Shown: in pieces, positions 1 to 10,981 of the stretch
How the letters are laid out: every line of letters begins with the position of its first letter
How positions within the stretch are numbered: the first letter of the stretch is position 1
Assembly: GCA_039545355.1 (NCBI GenBank)
Contig: BCJJ01000001.1
Span: 2,395,565 to 2,459,564 of the forward strand
Length of the DNA stretch: 64,000 nt
Reading direction: 5' to 3'
DNA from: Trichosporon coremiiforme
Lineage: Eukaryota; Basidiomycota; Tremellomycetes; Trichosporonales; Trichosporonaceae
Notes under the pieces: generated by a model
What the model saw: the letters and a program-made list of their open reading frames with translations, nothing else
Databases searched by the model: none
What the model was told of the DNA's origin: nothing
Position numbers and translations under genes: made by a program

Positions 1-786
1 AGCGCCGGCGGCGTCTGGCGTCAGCCGCCGCACCAGGCGCCCACAGGCGCCCAGTCGTGTGACTCGGGGCCCAACTGGGCGTCGATCTCGGTTGTTGACT
101 CGAACACTGGGAACCGTCGTCATTGGCTGAACAGTGTGGTTTTTTCGGCACCAGCGCCAAGACTTTTTCGGCACGGGAAGCAGGAAAGAAGGGTCGCGGC
201 AGGGGCCGCTGCTAGTTACTGGCCGCGGCCAGCTCCCCGGGCAAGGTAAATCCGGCCACCGGACTGTCATGGAAGGTATGTACCGAACCGACAGCTGAGA
301 GGTGTGCTAATTCCTGTTATAAGCATGAGGTCAGTTCCCGTAGAAGCAAGCATGGAAGCATCGAGGTCGAAGGGGCGAAGCGTCGAAAAGTCACGCTGCC
401 CTGGTGGGCGGTGGTGCCTGACGCCATGGCCGGACGCGGAGGAACGTTGAAAGGAACCACTAGTCTGCGGTGATGTGTGCGATTCCGTGGAACGCGCGCG
501 ACTTTAAAGCTTGACACATCGCTCTTATAACCTTGCCCTTCGGCGTGCTGACGATATGGACAAAAGGAAAGAGTGTGCCGTCCGTCGGCGCCAGTCCACC
601 GCCGAGCGCCGAGGCCGACACGGTCCCGCTCAGTTCCGCATTCCGCACCTGACCCACCTGACGTAAGCGCTGACATTCGTGACCGAGCGGATCGACAAAG
701 TTCCACATCGCCGAACGTCGACGAACGCACTTAAACAGACAGCGTACTCGCTCATCCTCATCTCCCTCCATCCCAATCAACGCATC
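1..786. other. Upstream region without a recognised gene
   Basis: No convincing coding frame or RNA gene is seen. The open frames here are in shadow frames of the following gene or lack ATG starts and family features. The last ~100 bases before 787 should hold the promoter and leader of the SRPBCC gene; no TATA box or shared cluster element was found. Confidence 0.5.
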
Positions 787-1326
787 ATGGCGCCCGCATC
801 GAACACGAAGACGAACCCGAACGACATCGACTACACGACGGGCGGCTGGGCGAAGACGGTCATCGACCGCCCGCCGCAGCTCGTCTTCGACGTTCTCACC
901 TGCGTCCCGAACTGGCCCAACATCAATAAGGGCGTCACGATCAGCGTGACCCCAAAGAACGCCAAGGTTGAGGTCGGCGCGCAGTTTACAGAGACGATCC
1001 AGGCCCCCGTCGAGGGCATGGGACAGTGGAGCAACACGTGGACGGTGCAGGAGCTCGTCGAGGGGAAGAAGTTCGTCATGACCGCCATGGACAACTTTGC
1101 TTCTATCCCAATTCCCTCTCGCCTGACTTACACGTTCACGGCCGTCGAGGGCAGCAATGGCAGCAAGACAACCTTCTTCCGTTCCATCGACACGGCACCG
1201 ACGGAGGAGTTCTGGCACAAGGCCACGCCACAGGAGAAGGAGGCGCTGTACCGGTTCCAGGGCAGCCAGGCCGAGATGGCCGCACACCTCAAGCAATACG
1301 TCGAGCACAACACGCCGGCGTCCTAG
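787..1326 (+). CDS. SRPBCC (polyketide cyclase/START-like) family protein
   Basis: Single-exon gene of 179 aa starting at ATG 787; the frame stays open upstream but has no better ATG. The protein reads like a small ligand-binding SRPBCC/START-fold protein: an N-terminal amphipathic helix with a V-I-D-R-P-P-Q-L-V-F-D-V-L start, the alternating beta strands typical of the fold, and a long C-terminal helix (A-E-M-A-A-H-L-K-Q-Y-V). There is no signal peptide or membrane segment, so it is probably cytosolic. Family members bind hydrophobic ligands or act as cyclases/aromatases, but no catalytic residue can be assigned here. It converges on the P450 gene at the left edge of the presumed cluster and lacks the TCGGAGAC promoter element, so membership of the cluster is inference from position only. 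Confidence 0.75.
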   Translation: MAPASNTKTNPNDIDYTTGGWAKTVIDRPPQLVFDVLTCVPNWPNINKGVTISVTPKNAKVEVGAQFTETIQAPVEGMGQWSNTWTVQELVEGKKFVMTAMDNFASIPIPSRLTYTFTAVEGSNGSKTTFFRSIDTAPTEEFWHKATPQEKEALYRFQGSQAEMAAHLKQYVEHNTPAS

Positions 1327-1559
1327 ATGATATCTGCATGTTTTGTACCCCTTATCTGATTTGCCTTCGGGCTGTCAGTCCGATGCTGATCCCGGAGCTA
1401 CTGACATCAGGAAGGGAGTAGAACACCGCGTCCGATGCGGCGTCTAACAGCAGACTCTTCCTTGGAGACCTAAACCTCGGCGGTCACGCAGCCTTGGCAT
1501 GCGGCTTACATTCACAACGTCATCGGGTCGGGAATTCTACAGGAACCATGGACTACGAC

Positions 1560-3070
1560 CTACGCCCTCTTCTCAAACTTCAGCTTCAGGTCGCGTGGCG
1601 CCATGAGTCCGCCGGGCGTCAGTTCCGTGCCCTGCTCCGAAATCAGCGACACCTCGTACGCCGCAAGGATAGCGCGGATGACGCGGTGCAGCGACGCCAT
1701 TGCAAACAGTTGGCCAGGACAAGTCCTCAGTCCGCCATGGAAGGTGGCGAACTCGCCCTCGCTGCGCCATTTGCGGAGGTTCACGTCCATATCCTCGATG
1801 CTCTCGCCCCAGCGCTGTGGCCTCCACTCTGCGTCAATGGCGCGGTGCAGGCCGAAAGCCGACCAGCCGACATACATACCCTCCCTCAGCGGCACGTCCA
1901 GCCCAGGGAGGGAGAGGACTGTGTAGTGCGCGACGCGGCGGTTGATCAGCTGCGGGATCGGCGGATATAGCCTCAGTGCCTCGAGAATGGTCGCCTGCAG
2001 GGTTGGGCTGGGGGAGATGTCGGCGCGGATACGCGCTTGCAGCTCGCGATCGTGCGAGAGGATCCAGAGCAGAGTCAGGAGGGCTTGCTGCGCGTTCTCG
2101 TGTCCGGCGATGAAGATAACTGACATTAGCTTAGCTGACAGCAGACTCACTCTTGACGTTGTCGATGTACTCCCTCTCGCTGAGGAGGCCGGAGAGGAAG
2201 GCCTCGTCGAGCTTCCGCTGAGCGTTGCGCGACTCGTTCTTCTCATCTGTTGGGAGACCGAGCTTGACCCGTGCTTCGCTGCCGGGGAGAGCCTTCAGGA
2301 GCTCGACCTCGAGGTCGCCGATCAGATTGCGGGCCAGCGCACGACTGGGAAAGAGACGCGGGAAGCGGTCCAGAGCCGGCACAGACAGGAAGAGGGGATG
2401 GAAAATGTGGCGCTTCACGAGGGCGTGGATCCTGTGAACGGCCGGTGGAGAGGGAAGGAACTGATGTCAGCTTGACCACATCAGGACTAACTTTGAGGTC
2501 ACGGCCGAGGACACAGAGACTGACTGCCTCCATGGAGTAGCGCTGCACGAGGCCCATCACGCTGCCAGCGTGTCCGTCAAGCTCATCAACAAGACGCTCC
2601 GCTGCACCTTCAAGCCCCTTCACGTCGACGTCGTCCTTGAGTGCGGGCCGGATGATCTGCGCGTACTTCCGCCACAGCGCACCCGTCTCGCTGATGATGT
2701 TTCCGCCAGTCAGCGCGCTAATGACAGCATCGGGGAGTTTGCGGTGGTTGCCTTGCTTCTGGTATGTCGTGCCTTCCTGGCTGAAGAGCTGCTTCATGCC
2801 CTGCGGACAGGCGATCAGGACGTTCCATTGTGAGCCGAAGTAGACTACGACTGCGCCGTGTTTCGCCATCAGCGGCTCGACGTAGCGCGCATACGTCTCG
2901 TCCTGGCCTGGTAGAGGGAGGTTGAGCCATAAGTGCAGGAGGGGGAGGAAAGCGACCCAGAGCGGGACGACGGGCAGGCCAGGGGCAAAGTTGCGCGGAG
3001 GCTGGAGGTACCAGTACGCCAGTAGCAGGGTGAGTGGGACCGTTGCCGCTGCAGTTAGGAGTAGCAGCAT
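1560..3070 (-). CDS. Cytochrome P450 monooxygenase
   Basis: Three exons, read 3070-2492, 2460-2151 and 2119-1560, with two 31-nt introns; 482 aa. An N-terminal membrane anchor (poly-Leu start, then a Pro-rich hinge PPRNFAPGLPVVP) indicates ER attachment. The I-helix oxygen-binding motif is AGHEN (about 301-305), the ExxR motif is EALR (343-346), and the haem-binding loop is FHGGLRTCPG with the Cys ligand at 430, so all core P450 elements are present. Both introns carry a branch-like CTGA/CTAA just before CAG. The subfamily cannot be set by eye. As a neighbour of a DIT1-type isocyanide synthase it may act like yeast Dit2 (oxidation or cross-linking of the modified amino acid), but that is inference. 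A GTCTCCGA element lies about 125 bp upstream of the start. Confidence 0.9.
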
Positions 3071-3193
3071 GGTGTGCGCGGGAAGGGGTTAGCTCTGGAA
3101 GAGGAGAGTTGTGCATGACCACGGCCGAAAGATGGCTTGAAGAACACTGCTGGTGTGGACGGTCGGAGCGATAGCGCAGACTTTTTAGCAAAA

Positions 3194-3201
3194 GTCTCCG
3201 A
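3194..3201. promoter_or_regulatory. Cluster element GTCTCCGA upstream of the P450
   Basis: AAGTCTCCGAA lies 124-131 bp upstream of the P450 start codon. The same octamer, or its reverse complement TCGGAGAC, recurs in the promoters at 9.07, 12.03-12.12 and 13.96-13.99 kb. It is read as a binding site of an unknown cluster-specific regulator; binding is not shown. Confidence 0.45.
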
Positions 3202-3515
3202 ACTGCATCCTTCCGAGATTCGAAGAAGTCATGCCGTGCCTCAGGCCCGAGATAAGCTCCGCACAGTCGGAAACGGGCTGAATGCGCTGCACGATGCATG
3301 CTGCGTTCGGCCGATGCACGTTCTGTCCGATTCGTTTCTCAGAGGCTAGCTTCCACGCCAAGCAGCCGCACTTCCATGAATAGACCCCATTCCGCGCTCT
3401 GCTGCTCATGCTGCCCAGCTGGCCCATGTGTTCTCCCAAGCTCCGCGGACAGGGGTGCGTGCCCAGGAACCTTGCCGTTGTTCCGAAACCCATGCATCAC
3501 TATGAAATCTACCGG

Positions 3516-5504
3516 CTACTGAATGGTCGTCCGCTTCTCCTCGGCCTCGACCTCGATCTTGGCCTTCTCCTCTGCCGCCTCGACCTTCTCGCGCAGGATC
3601 TCGCTGTCCGTCTCGCTCTTGGTGCGCATGCGCACCTCCTTGTGCCGCTCGATGTCATTGTGCGCGCGGCCCAGGTTCATGTCCTTGATGAAGAGGGAGA
3701 GGATGAGGGCCACGCCCGTCGTGCAGATCGCAATGATCATCATGGGGCGATATGCCTCGGTGTAGGCGCGCACGACCATGTCGTGCGGCTGCTGCCGGCG
3801 GGCGAGTCGGACCGAGCCGAACACCTTGGAGCGCGCGCTATCGCTGAGTTCCGGGAGGTACTTCTCCAGGTTCTTGGGCACGTTCGTATTCCAAATGCTC
3901 GCGCTGATGCTGCCCGCGATAGAGCCGGCGAGCTGGGCAACCATGTGCAGGATCGACATGGCGCCGGCCATGTCCTTATGCGGCACGGAGGCGGGAGCAG
4001 CAACGGCAGTGGTGGTGATGATGAAGCCGGCGCCGCACGAGATCATGAGCTTGGCCATGACAAGCACGACATCCTTCTGGTTGTAAAGCGAGTAGTAGTT
4101 GAGGCCCTCTCCGATGAGGCGGATGACAAGGCCTGTCATCTGGATGTACCGGTATCGGTGGGTGAAGCGCATCAGGAGACCAGCGCACACAGCGAAGAAG
4201 CACATGCCCATGTTGTGAATGTTGGAGAAGGTGCTGTAGTTGTATTCACTCCACGTCGGCTTGATGATGTAAATCCACGAGTTGTAGTAGGCCTCGTGCA
4301 GGCCGGTCGAGAAGAAGTGAAACGCGTCGACGGCAGTGCAAAGCAGGAAGGTCCGGTTCATCAGGCGAGCAGCCCAGATGGGGGACTTGGCGAAGAGCGT
4401 GTCCCAGATGATGAAGGCGATGAAAAGTACACCGCCGACCACATACATCGCGATGAGAGAGGGGTTGGCGTACCCGCCCTTGGCGAAGGTGGTGAGCGTC
4501 GGCGGGCAGAGGAGAAGGGCGAGGGCAAATCCGAAGAGGAGGAGACCGAAGCCGTCAAGGTCGCTCCAGAGGTCGAGGATGCGGCGCCACCACGCCTTCT
4601 TGGGCGGCGGCTCGATTCCCTCAAGAGCGTGGCGACGAGCGTAGGACGAGGAAGCGAGCGACAGGGCACCGAGCTTTTTGGCCCTTCGGTGGCCCCAGAA
4701 CATGACGAGGATGGACGGGGCGATGGCGACGGGAATAATGATGGTAAACATGCCGTAGCCCCATCGCCAAGTCTGTCCATCAATGGACGAGGTAACACGA
4801 ATCCCACTCGTGATCTTTGCTCCCAGGAAGCCGTTCATAATCCACGGCAGCGAGTAGCAGCCGAGCACGATACCACGCCACTGCAGCTGGGTCATGTCAC
4901 AGATCAGGATGTGCATGATCTGGTAAATGCCCGTGCGACCAGCGGTGAAGAGGGCCTCTCCGGCTGCGACGGCAACGACCGTAGGCGCAGCAGCAACAAC
5001 GACGTAGCCGAGCGTGAACAGCCCCGTCGCGACTGTGAGCGCAAGTGGGCGCGAGGCAAAGTCACAGATCTTGGAGAGGAACGGCAGCGCCACGGCGCTC
5101 ATAATGTTGTTGATGACGGCCATGAGGCCAACGACGGTGTGCTTTCCGAAAGACGACGTCGCGAAGGCACTATAGAACGACGTCGTAATCGTTGCAAGCG
5201 ACCAGACGTACGCGATGAGCGCGATCGACGTCCACAGCAGAACCAGCTTCCATCCTCTCGGAAACACAAGGTCTGGTTGTCAGTATGCCCATCAGCCGAC
5301 GTGGGACTTACACAGAGCCTCTATTTTCGTCACACCGATGTACTGCTGGAACGACCGTCTTGAGCTGTTCGACACTGTCCGCTCGAGCTTGGTATCCGAC
5401 TCTGTCGACGGGCTTTCCGGGGCGAACTCGACATCGTCGACCTTTTCCGGGAGGACAGCAGACCCGGCGCCGACTTCTCTTCCGACTGACGTGACGGCGG
5501 ACAT
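3516..5504 (-). CDS. Siderophore-iron transporter, ARN/SIT family of the MFS
   Basis: Two exons, 5504-5312 and 5272-3516, with a 39-nt intron; 649 aa. The first exon is a hydrophilic N-terminus ending in T-K-I-E-A-L, and splicing restores Y-L-V-F-P-R-G-W-K before the first membrane helix, matching the SIT-family start. About 14 hydrophobic segments follow, with SIT-type features such as T-S-S-F-G-K-H and C-D-M-T-Q-L-Q-W-R-G. A charged C-terminal tail is rich in Glu and Lys. Family members import ferric siderophores across the plasma membrane by proton symport. The gene is divergent from a Cys-rich surface-protein gene, and the shared intergenic region contains iron-type GATA sites. A 651-aa antisense frame across it is a shadow of this highly biased coding sequence. 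Confidence 0.9.
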
Positions 5505-5841
5505 GGTATGTGGTGGGTTGACTTTTGACTCTGGTCAGAAAAGGTTTTTTATGCAAACGGGTTGGACAGCCTTGGCTGTGGTCACGAGCTAACTCTGCAT
5601 GGGTAGGCATGACAAACGGTTAAAACGGCACGGCGTCCCTTGACTCTGTCCTGTCCTGGCGCAAGACCCCGCTGGTGCCAAGCGCATGAGGGCGGTATCC
5701 GGGCCTTGCATCGGGGCCTGAGACACAGAAGAGAAAGACAAGCCAGCATACCTCAGGTCCGACGATGCATGGGAGAGAGAGGGAAGAAGGCTCAGGCCGA
5801 GAGGGGGGTCCCAACCGCGGCTCATGATTGGCCCGAGGGGT

Positions 5842-5885
5842 TTATCTGATAGACGGCGAGTTCCGTGTCGGCCGATATCTGATAA
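5842..5885. promoter_or_regulatory. Pair of iron-type GATA sites
   Basis: TTATCTGATAG (5842-5852; ATCAGATAA on the minus strand) and ATCTGATAA (5877-5885) match the ATCWGATAA consensus of fungal iron-regulatory GATA factors (SreA/Urbs1/Sfu1/Cir1 class). They lie about 340-380 bp upstream of the siderophore transporter start. This is a consensus match by eye; function is inferred. Confidence 0.6.
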
Positions 5886-6452
5886 TCCCAGGCACCGCAC
5901 CCGGAGTCAACCCGCAGTCCTTGTTGCTCGCCGACATGCATGCGCCGCTCCTGCTGTCGCCCTCGGCGAGCAAAGTCCAGGGTGCACGGCGCCCGTCGCG
6001 GCGAATGCAATCCACATGCAAGCGCACGGTCGCGTAAGACAAGAAGAACGGCCAACTTGGCCGAATGTGCTGTCGAAAACGGTGCCAAGAACTGTCGGCC
6101 GGGGCGGGCTTGGCGTCTTTTCAGAGGTGACTCAAAAAGGCGTTGTCACAGGACGGCCATGGTCCAGGTTCCCGCCAGACCTGTCATCTCCTTACACACA
6201 GCAATGTCACCATGCCCGGTCAAGGAGAGCCTCTAGCGCCACGCCTTGGCGCGAAGAGACCGCATCCCCTGGGACTGTCTGGGCAGCCGGGGCTGACTAT
6301 GGGAATAGTCCTCGGGAACATCCTTGGGACCTGGCTGCTTGTCCCTACAGTCGTACGCGAGAAACTCTGAGCCAACCGACGAGCAGACAAATCAGCGCTC
6401 AGACCCGCCCCGGAACGCCGGGACGGTACGCGCCGGCGCTTGGCCGGTGCAT

Positions 6453-6463
6453 TTATCAGATAA
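6453..6463. promoter_or_regulatory. Palindromic iron-type GATA site
   Basis: TTATCAGATAA is a perfect palindrome containing ATCAGATAA on both strands, 68-78 bp upstream of the start codon of the Cys-rich surface protein. Its position close to the start fits a real operator. With the two sites at 5.84-5.89 kb it suggests iron control of both divergent genes. Confidence 0.6.
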
Positions 6464-6530
6464 CTCGTCCCGCTCACACTTTTTCTTCTTTCTTTCTCTC
6501 CATCTCATCTCTTCGCAAAACATTACCGCA

Positions 6531-7303
6531 ATGCGCACTTCTGCCGTCCTCTTCACCGCTGCCATCGGTAAGTCCCATGCTGTGGAAGACACGATCGCGA
6601 AGTAGCGCTGACAGACCAAGCCGCCTCGGCTTCCGCCTCGAGCATCCTGATCCCGCGCCAGGACTGGCTCAAGAACTGCGAGGACGAGTGCAACCCGATC
6701 GCCGACTGGGCGCTTGGCTGCCGCACCGACACTGTCGGCTGCATGGAGCAGTGCACGTCCGAGCTCCTCCAGCAGGCTGACAAGTGCGGCGTCTGTGTGC
6801 AGGAGAAGAACCCCGACTTCGGCAACACCGTCCAGCAGTACGTCGGCATGAGCAAGCAGATGTGCGGCAAGGAGGGCGTCACTACCGAGGGCGACTCTTC
6901 CGAGGGCTCCGACTCGGCCGCGACCCAGCCTTCCGCCTCTGCTTCGCCTGCTGGCGAGGCTTCCGCTTCGGCCACCCCCGAGGCTTCTGCCTCGCCCTCC
7001 GCCTCTGCTCAGGCCGGTGAGGCTTCCGCCGAGTCTGCCTCGGCTTCTGACGTCGTCGCCTCCGCCTCCACCCAGGCCGCTGAGGCCTCCAAGTCGGCTG
7101 AGGTCTCCAAGTCTGCCGAGGGCTCCAAGTCCGCCGCGCCCTCCGGCTCCGCCACCCCCTCGGCCTCCAAGGTCTCCTCCGCTCCCTCGGGCGCTTCGTC
7201 CTCGGCCGCTGCCGCCGCCTCCTCTACTCCCGCCTCCGGCGCCGGCACTCTCGGCTTCTCGGCCGCTGCCGTCATCGCCGCCGTCTTCGCTGCTGTCTTC
7301 TAA
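6531..7303 (+). CDS. Secreted Cys-rich, Ser/Ala-rich GPI-type surface protein
   Basis: Two exons, 6531-6567 and 6621-7303, with a 53-nt intron; 239 aa. An alternative acceptor six bases earlier would add two residues in frame. A signal peptide (MRTSAVLFTAAI) leads into a compact domain with eight cysteines (N-C, D-E-C, G-C, G-C-M-E-Q-C, K-C-G-V-C, Q-M-C). A long Ser/Ala/Pro/Glu-rich, low-complexity stalk follows, likely O-glycosylated, and then a hydrophobic C-terminus of GPI-anchor type (LGFSAAAVIAAVFAAVF). The eight-Cys count resembles CFEM proteins, but the CFEM spacing is not evident, so I do not call it CFEM. Divergence from a siderophore transporter and the GATA palindrome in the promoter suggest a role in iron or haem capture at the cell wall. 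Confidence 0.8.
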
Positions 7304-7726
7304 GTTCTTGGGTGTCTGTAGCTCTTAATGAATAACGAATAATGCGTGCGAATCGAGTTGCAGAGATGACAAGATGGGCATTCCGCAACTTGGATCGTGG
7401 CTGACAGCATCTGGAGACATGGAGCCACCCCCACTCCATTGGATGGCCGGGCCGCGGGCCGGAAAGTCTGCGAGTTGCTCTCGGGTGGTCTCGAACGGCA
7501 GACTCAAGGGCCGCGGTCAATTCCTCGGCGTCAGGGACGTCGGCCCAGGCACAACCCCTGCAAGCTGGCGTCGTATACCGAACGACGAGTGACTCGATGC
7601 GACGAAATCCGACATGTCGGCTCTCTGGTGCACGGGACAGGAGAGGCTTCAGCTTCGGGATGAGTCAACTTGCATGGCTCGGACCTAGAGTCACAGTTTT
7701 GTCTGATAGGTGCGTTATCTGATACG
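7304..7726. other. Convergent 3' intergenic region
   Basis: Lies between the 3' ends of the surface-protein gene and the glycosyltransferase. No gene is seen. A TTATCTGATA sequence at 7715-7724 resembles a GATA site but sits at a 3' end. Confidence 0.5.
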
Positions 7727-8988
7727 CTACTTGAAGGTAGTCTCGATCCACTCGTCCCAGTTCGCCTGGCTCTGCCCCTGGGCCGCCTTCACCTTCTCGG
7801 CCAGACGCTCAGCGTTCTCCGTCTCCTTCGCCCATCCCCCCTTGGCCCAATCCTTGATACCTTCCGGTCCGCCCTTCCGCCCTGTGCCGTATTTCTCCTC
7901 AACGACACGCGCGTTTAGCCACTGTTCAGCGTGCGCAGGCTTGAGGAGCATGGGCACGCCGCCAGCGACAGCTTCGAGGACGCTGTTCCAGCCGCCATGG
8001 TTGTAGAACAATCCTATGGCGGGATGCTGCAGAGCCGCAGCCTGGGGGAGCCAGCGCCGAGTAATGCCGTTGGGCAGGGGGTCGACTTCGGCGCTCATGA
8101 TCCAGATGAAGGGCACGCCAGTGTCCATCAGAACCGAGTGGATCTGCTCCATGAGCGCGTCGTCGCGCACGCTCAGAGTGCCGAAGGCGATGTACACGAC
8201 CGACCTGGGCTGATGGCCGTCGAGAAACGACGCAATGTCGTCCGGCAACTCGGTGGGTGAGTGCAGGAACAAGGGGCCGATGGGGGATCCGAGCTCGGAA
8301 TCGCTGAGCTCGTCTAGACCCGGGATCGCATTGGCGAGCATGGCGCCGCTATCCTTCACGAGTAGAGCGAAGCCGCTCGCGAGCCAAACTGTAGGACCGG
8401 AAGGCGTGATGCCCTTCTCGCCAAAGACGGCGATGACGTCCTCGGCCCCGACGTGCATGTATCCCTTCACGTCCAGGCCGTCGGTGCACAGCTGCTCGTC
8501 GGGATCCTTGCCTACTGCAGCAGCAGCGACGCGCAGAGTAACCGCCGCACCGATGGGGGACACGTCGACGAGGGTCGTCCAGTGCATGCCCAGCTTTTTT
8601 GCAATGGGCGGGCCGAAGAAGATGAACGGCGACGCGATGACGGCACTCGCACCCTCGGACGCCAGACGTTCAAGCTCGGCGGAGGCGGGACCGATCATCT
8701 GCTGGTACAGCGGCATGACGGCGTGGGGACCCTTGGCGTAGTCCTCGTACGTGACACCGGTGGAGGGCAGGGGGATGAAGGTCAGGTCAGGGTGTGAGAT
8801 GACCGGCGCGCGCTTGAGAAAGACGTCGGAGGCGAGGAAGGTCGCCTTGATGCCGGACTGGGCGGCCCAGTGAGCCAGGTGTAGGAGGGGAATGACGTGC
8901 CCCATGCCTGGAGCGGCGACAAAGACTGGTGGTGTCAGCGGAGTCCCGGGGTGTGCTCACCTGCATGCTTGAGCTTGTCCTGTGTCAT
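7727..8988 (-). CDS. UDP-glycosyltransferase (GT1 family)
   Basis: Two exons, 8988-8961 and 8925-7727, with a 35-nt intron; 408 aa. Splicing joins the short first exon (MTQDKLKHA) to V-F-V-A-A-P-G-M-G-H-V, the standard GT1 N-terminal strand-loop with the acceptor-side His. The donor-binding PSPG-like box starts at WLPQ (about 301), continues with Y-N-H-G-G-W-N-S (His ~319) and ends in P-A-H-A-E-Q-W-L-N-A, so the sugar-nucleotide site is complete. There is no signal peptide or membrane segment, so it is cytosolic and probably glycosylates a small molecule. Two tandem TCGGAGAC elements sit about 85-100 bp upstream. Within the cluster it is a candidate tailoring or self-protection enzyme; the acceptor is unknown. 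Confidence 0.88.
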
Positions 8989-9069
8989 GGCGGTGTTCGT
9001 GGGTGGCTTGGTGAGTATTGAGGCTCTGTGTTTTATGGTATGGGCCGGAGGGCTGTGTGCTCGGGTGGC

Positions 9070-9086
9070 TCGGAGACTTCGGAGAC
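9070..9086. promoter_or_regulatory. Tandem TCGGAGAC elements upstream of the glycosyltransferase
   Basis: TCGGAGAC occurs at 9070-9077 and again at 9079-9086, a 9-bp direct repeat, 82-98 bp upstream of the glycosyltransferase start. It is the same octamer as in the other cluster promoters. Confidence 0.5.
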
Positions 9087-9239
9087 TTTATACTTTCGTG
9101 ACATTCACAGAGGCTACTGAAGACTACCAACGTCCGAATCGTTTTCGCACCGCCACGAGAGATTCGAAGGGCACTTGGTGTGTGAAGTATGCACATCGGA
9201 AAGAAATCTTACAACGTCGTGGGGGTGTGGAGAGGATGA

Positions 9240-10488
9240 CTACAACACGAGACGGAAGTATGCGCCCTCTCCCCTCTCGGTGGGGCGGACGAAGCGTACC
9301 TGGTGCTCGGTCGTCTCGAGGTTGCGCAGCATGTACCGCTTTAGCATGACGTAGCCGCCTTTGGGGAGCTGGAGCACTACGTTGTGCCAGGGAGTTGGGA
9401 TGTGGAACAGTTGCGCCTCGACGGGGGCGCCGAGTCCGGAGCGGAACGAGGGGTGCACGAGCGAGATGGGGAACTTGGGACCGGCGTTGTCGTGCCTGGC
9501 TGTCAGCGGTGATATGATGGGTGTGGTGGACTCACGGATGGATGCTGAGACGCACAGCGGTGGGGAAGCAGATTTCGACGAGACGCGAGTACGCTTCGTT
9601 GCGAAGGATCATGAGCTTGGCGGTCGACCAGGCGACACGCTTGCGCTTGCTTTGGCTCATCGCCTTCATTGAAGGATGCTGCAGCGTGTCCTCAAAGACG
9701 AAGCGGCTGAAGCCGCGGCACAGTCCGAGCAGTGCTTTATCGTTTGCAAGGCGCTCGTCGATGGTGGCCGGAGGCTGGCCGTACAGCTCGAGCAGGGTGG
9801 CGCGGGCGGCGTCGGCTTCAGCAGTGTGCTTCGTGGCCATGGGTCCTGTGGTCGGAGTGTTGCCAGGCGGTGCGTCGGGTATATGCGCAATGAGCTCGTC
9901 GAGACCGGCAAACAGGACACGAGCGTCGATGCCGGCAGCCATGTCCTTCAGAGCGGCGTTGTACTCGTCGACAGCGCAGTCGTCGGTGCCGACGAGATCC
10001 GAGAAGACGTGGCCGTCTGAGACGACGCGCACAAGAACGCCGGGGGAGTAGAAGGAGGCGACATCGTCGGAGAAGAGCTTGAGGGTGCGCAGGGCGAGCT
10101 CCTCGCCCTTGTCGGGAAGGGCGCCGGAGACCTTGTTGAGGTTGCTCGACTTGCAAGGGAAGGCGGGCAGGACAAACTCGACTGCCTTGCCTGCCGTCAC
10201 GAAGGCAGCCGTGGTCTTGGTGAATGCGGCACGGCCCTCGGTGGCCCAGCGGCAGCCCTCGGGGGTGAACTTGAGATGGCGCTCGTAGGCGTCGACGATG
10301 GAGGCGGTCAGGCGCTCGGTGAGGGCTTCGGTAACCTTGGAAGCGGCGGCGGGAGAGATGAGACTGTCTGTGGAGACATTGGCGGGAACACTAAGGGTGG
10401 GGAGAGAGGGGCGCCGGAGCCCGAGGATCGAGTCCATGGAACGACGGATGTCGGGATCGACGTCGACGGCCGCGGGGGTTCTCAACAT
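9240..10488 (-). CDS. DIT1/PvcA-family isocyanide synthase
   Basis: Two exons, 10488-9536 and 9495-9240, with a 40-nt intron; 402 aa. The first ATG is at 10488; the open frame extends further but without ATG. The sequence has the family landmarks: L-P-A-F-P-C-K-S-S-N (107-116) followed by N-K-V-S-G-A-L-P-D-K-G-E-E, then V-S-D-G-H-V-F-S-D-L (about 156-165), and across the splice site L-S-I-H-P-H-D-N-A-G-P-K-F. PvcA/IsnA-type enzymes convert an amino acid's amino group to an isonitrile using ribulose-5-phosphate; yeast Dit1 makes formyl-tyrosine-type wall precursors. Which chemistry applies here is not decidable by eye. No fused TauD or P450 domain is present. Neighbours (P450, glycosyltransferase, methyltransferase, exporters) support a biosynthetic cluster with this as the core enzyme. 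Confidence 0.88.
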
Positions 10489-10981
10489 GGTGATCGCAAG
10501 AAGAGGGTGGGAGTTCAAGTCAAAGGCTCGCCATTGCGTCCTTTTAGTAGCCTGAGCTCGAAGCGAGTGGCAATGAGGCTGACGGTCTGCCCATGACTGA
10601 CGGAATGGTGGCGGTGCGGAGCGACATTGCCACCTCGCGCTAAAACTCGCCGCGAATCACAAAGTCACCGAACACGCACCGTCTGTGATCGGCGGTCTCG
10701 TCAGCCCGTCAAATTTCGGCGCGTCATCTCCGTACACCGCCTCCGTGCACGGGCATGTGAGGCTGTCCGAACGTATACATGGCGGCCGCTCTAGGCGTAC
10801 ACAACTCCCTCCGCGCTTCGTCCGTAGCAAGTCACAACAATAGCCAACAGGGGTGTGGGAGGCGAACGCTCAGCCCTGACTCGAGGATCGCAGACAGACT
10901 CATACCATGATGCTCATCGCGGCTAATGTCCCTCCACACTTGTCACGCTTTCAACAGTGCATGGCACTAGATAAAAACATT
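10489..10981. other. Promoter region of the isocyanide synthase gene
   Basis: No gene is seen between the start of the isocyanide synthase and the 3' end of the methyltransferase. It holds a weaker match to the cluster element (TGTCCGAAC at about 10764-10772). Confidence 0.5.

Noticed and set aside
460..1308. Minus-strand frame opposite the SRPBCC gene
   Set aside because: Shadow frame; no start context or family features.
3408..5363. Long plus-strand open frame (651 codons) opposite the siderophore transporter
   Set aside because: Antisense shadow of a GC-rich, codon-biased gene; Arg/Glu/Asp/His-rich composition with no domain, while the minus strand encodes a clear SIT protein.
6621..7303. 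CFEM domain call for the eight-Cys surface protein
   Set aside because: The Cys number fits but the characteristic CFEM spacing was not evident by eye, so only a general Cys-rich call is made.
7715..7724. TTATCTGATA, an iron-GATA-like site
   Set aside because: Lies between two converging 3' ends, not in a promoter.
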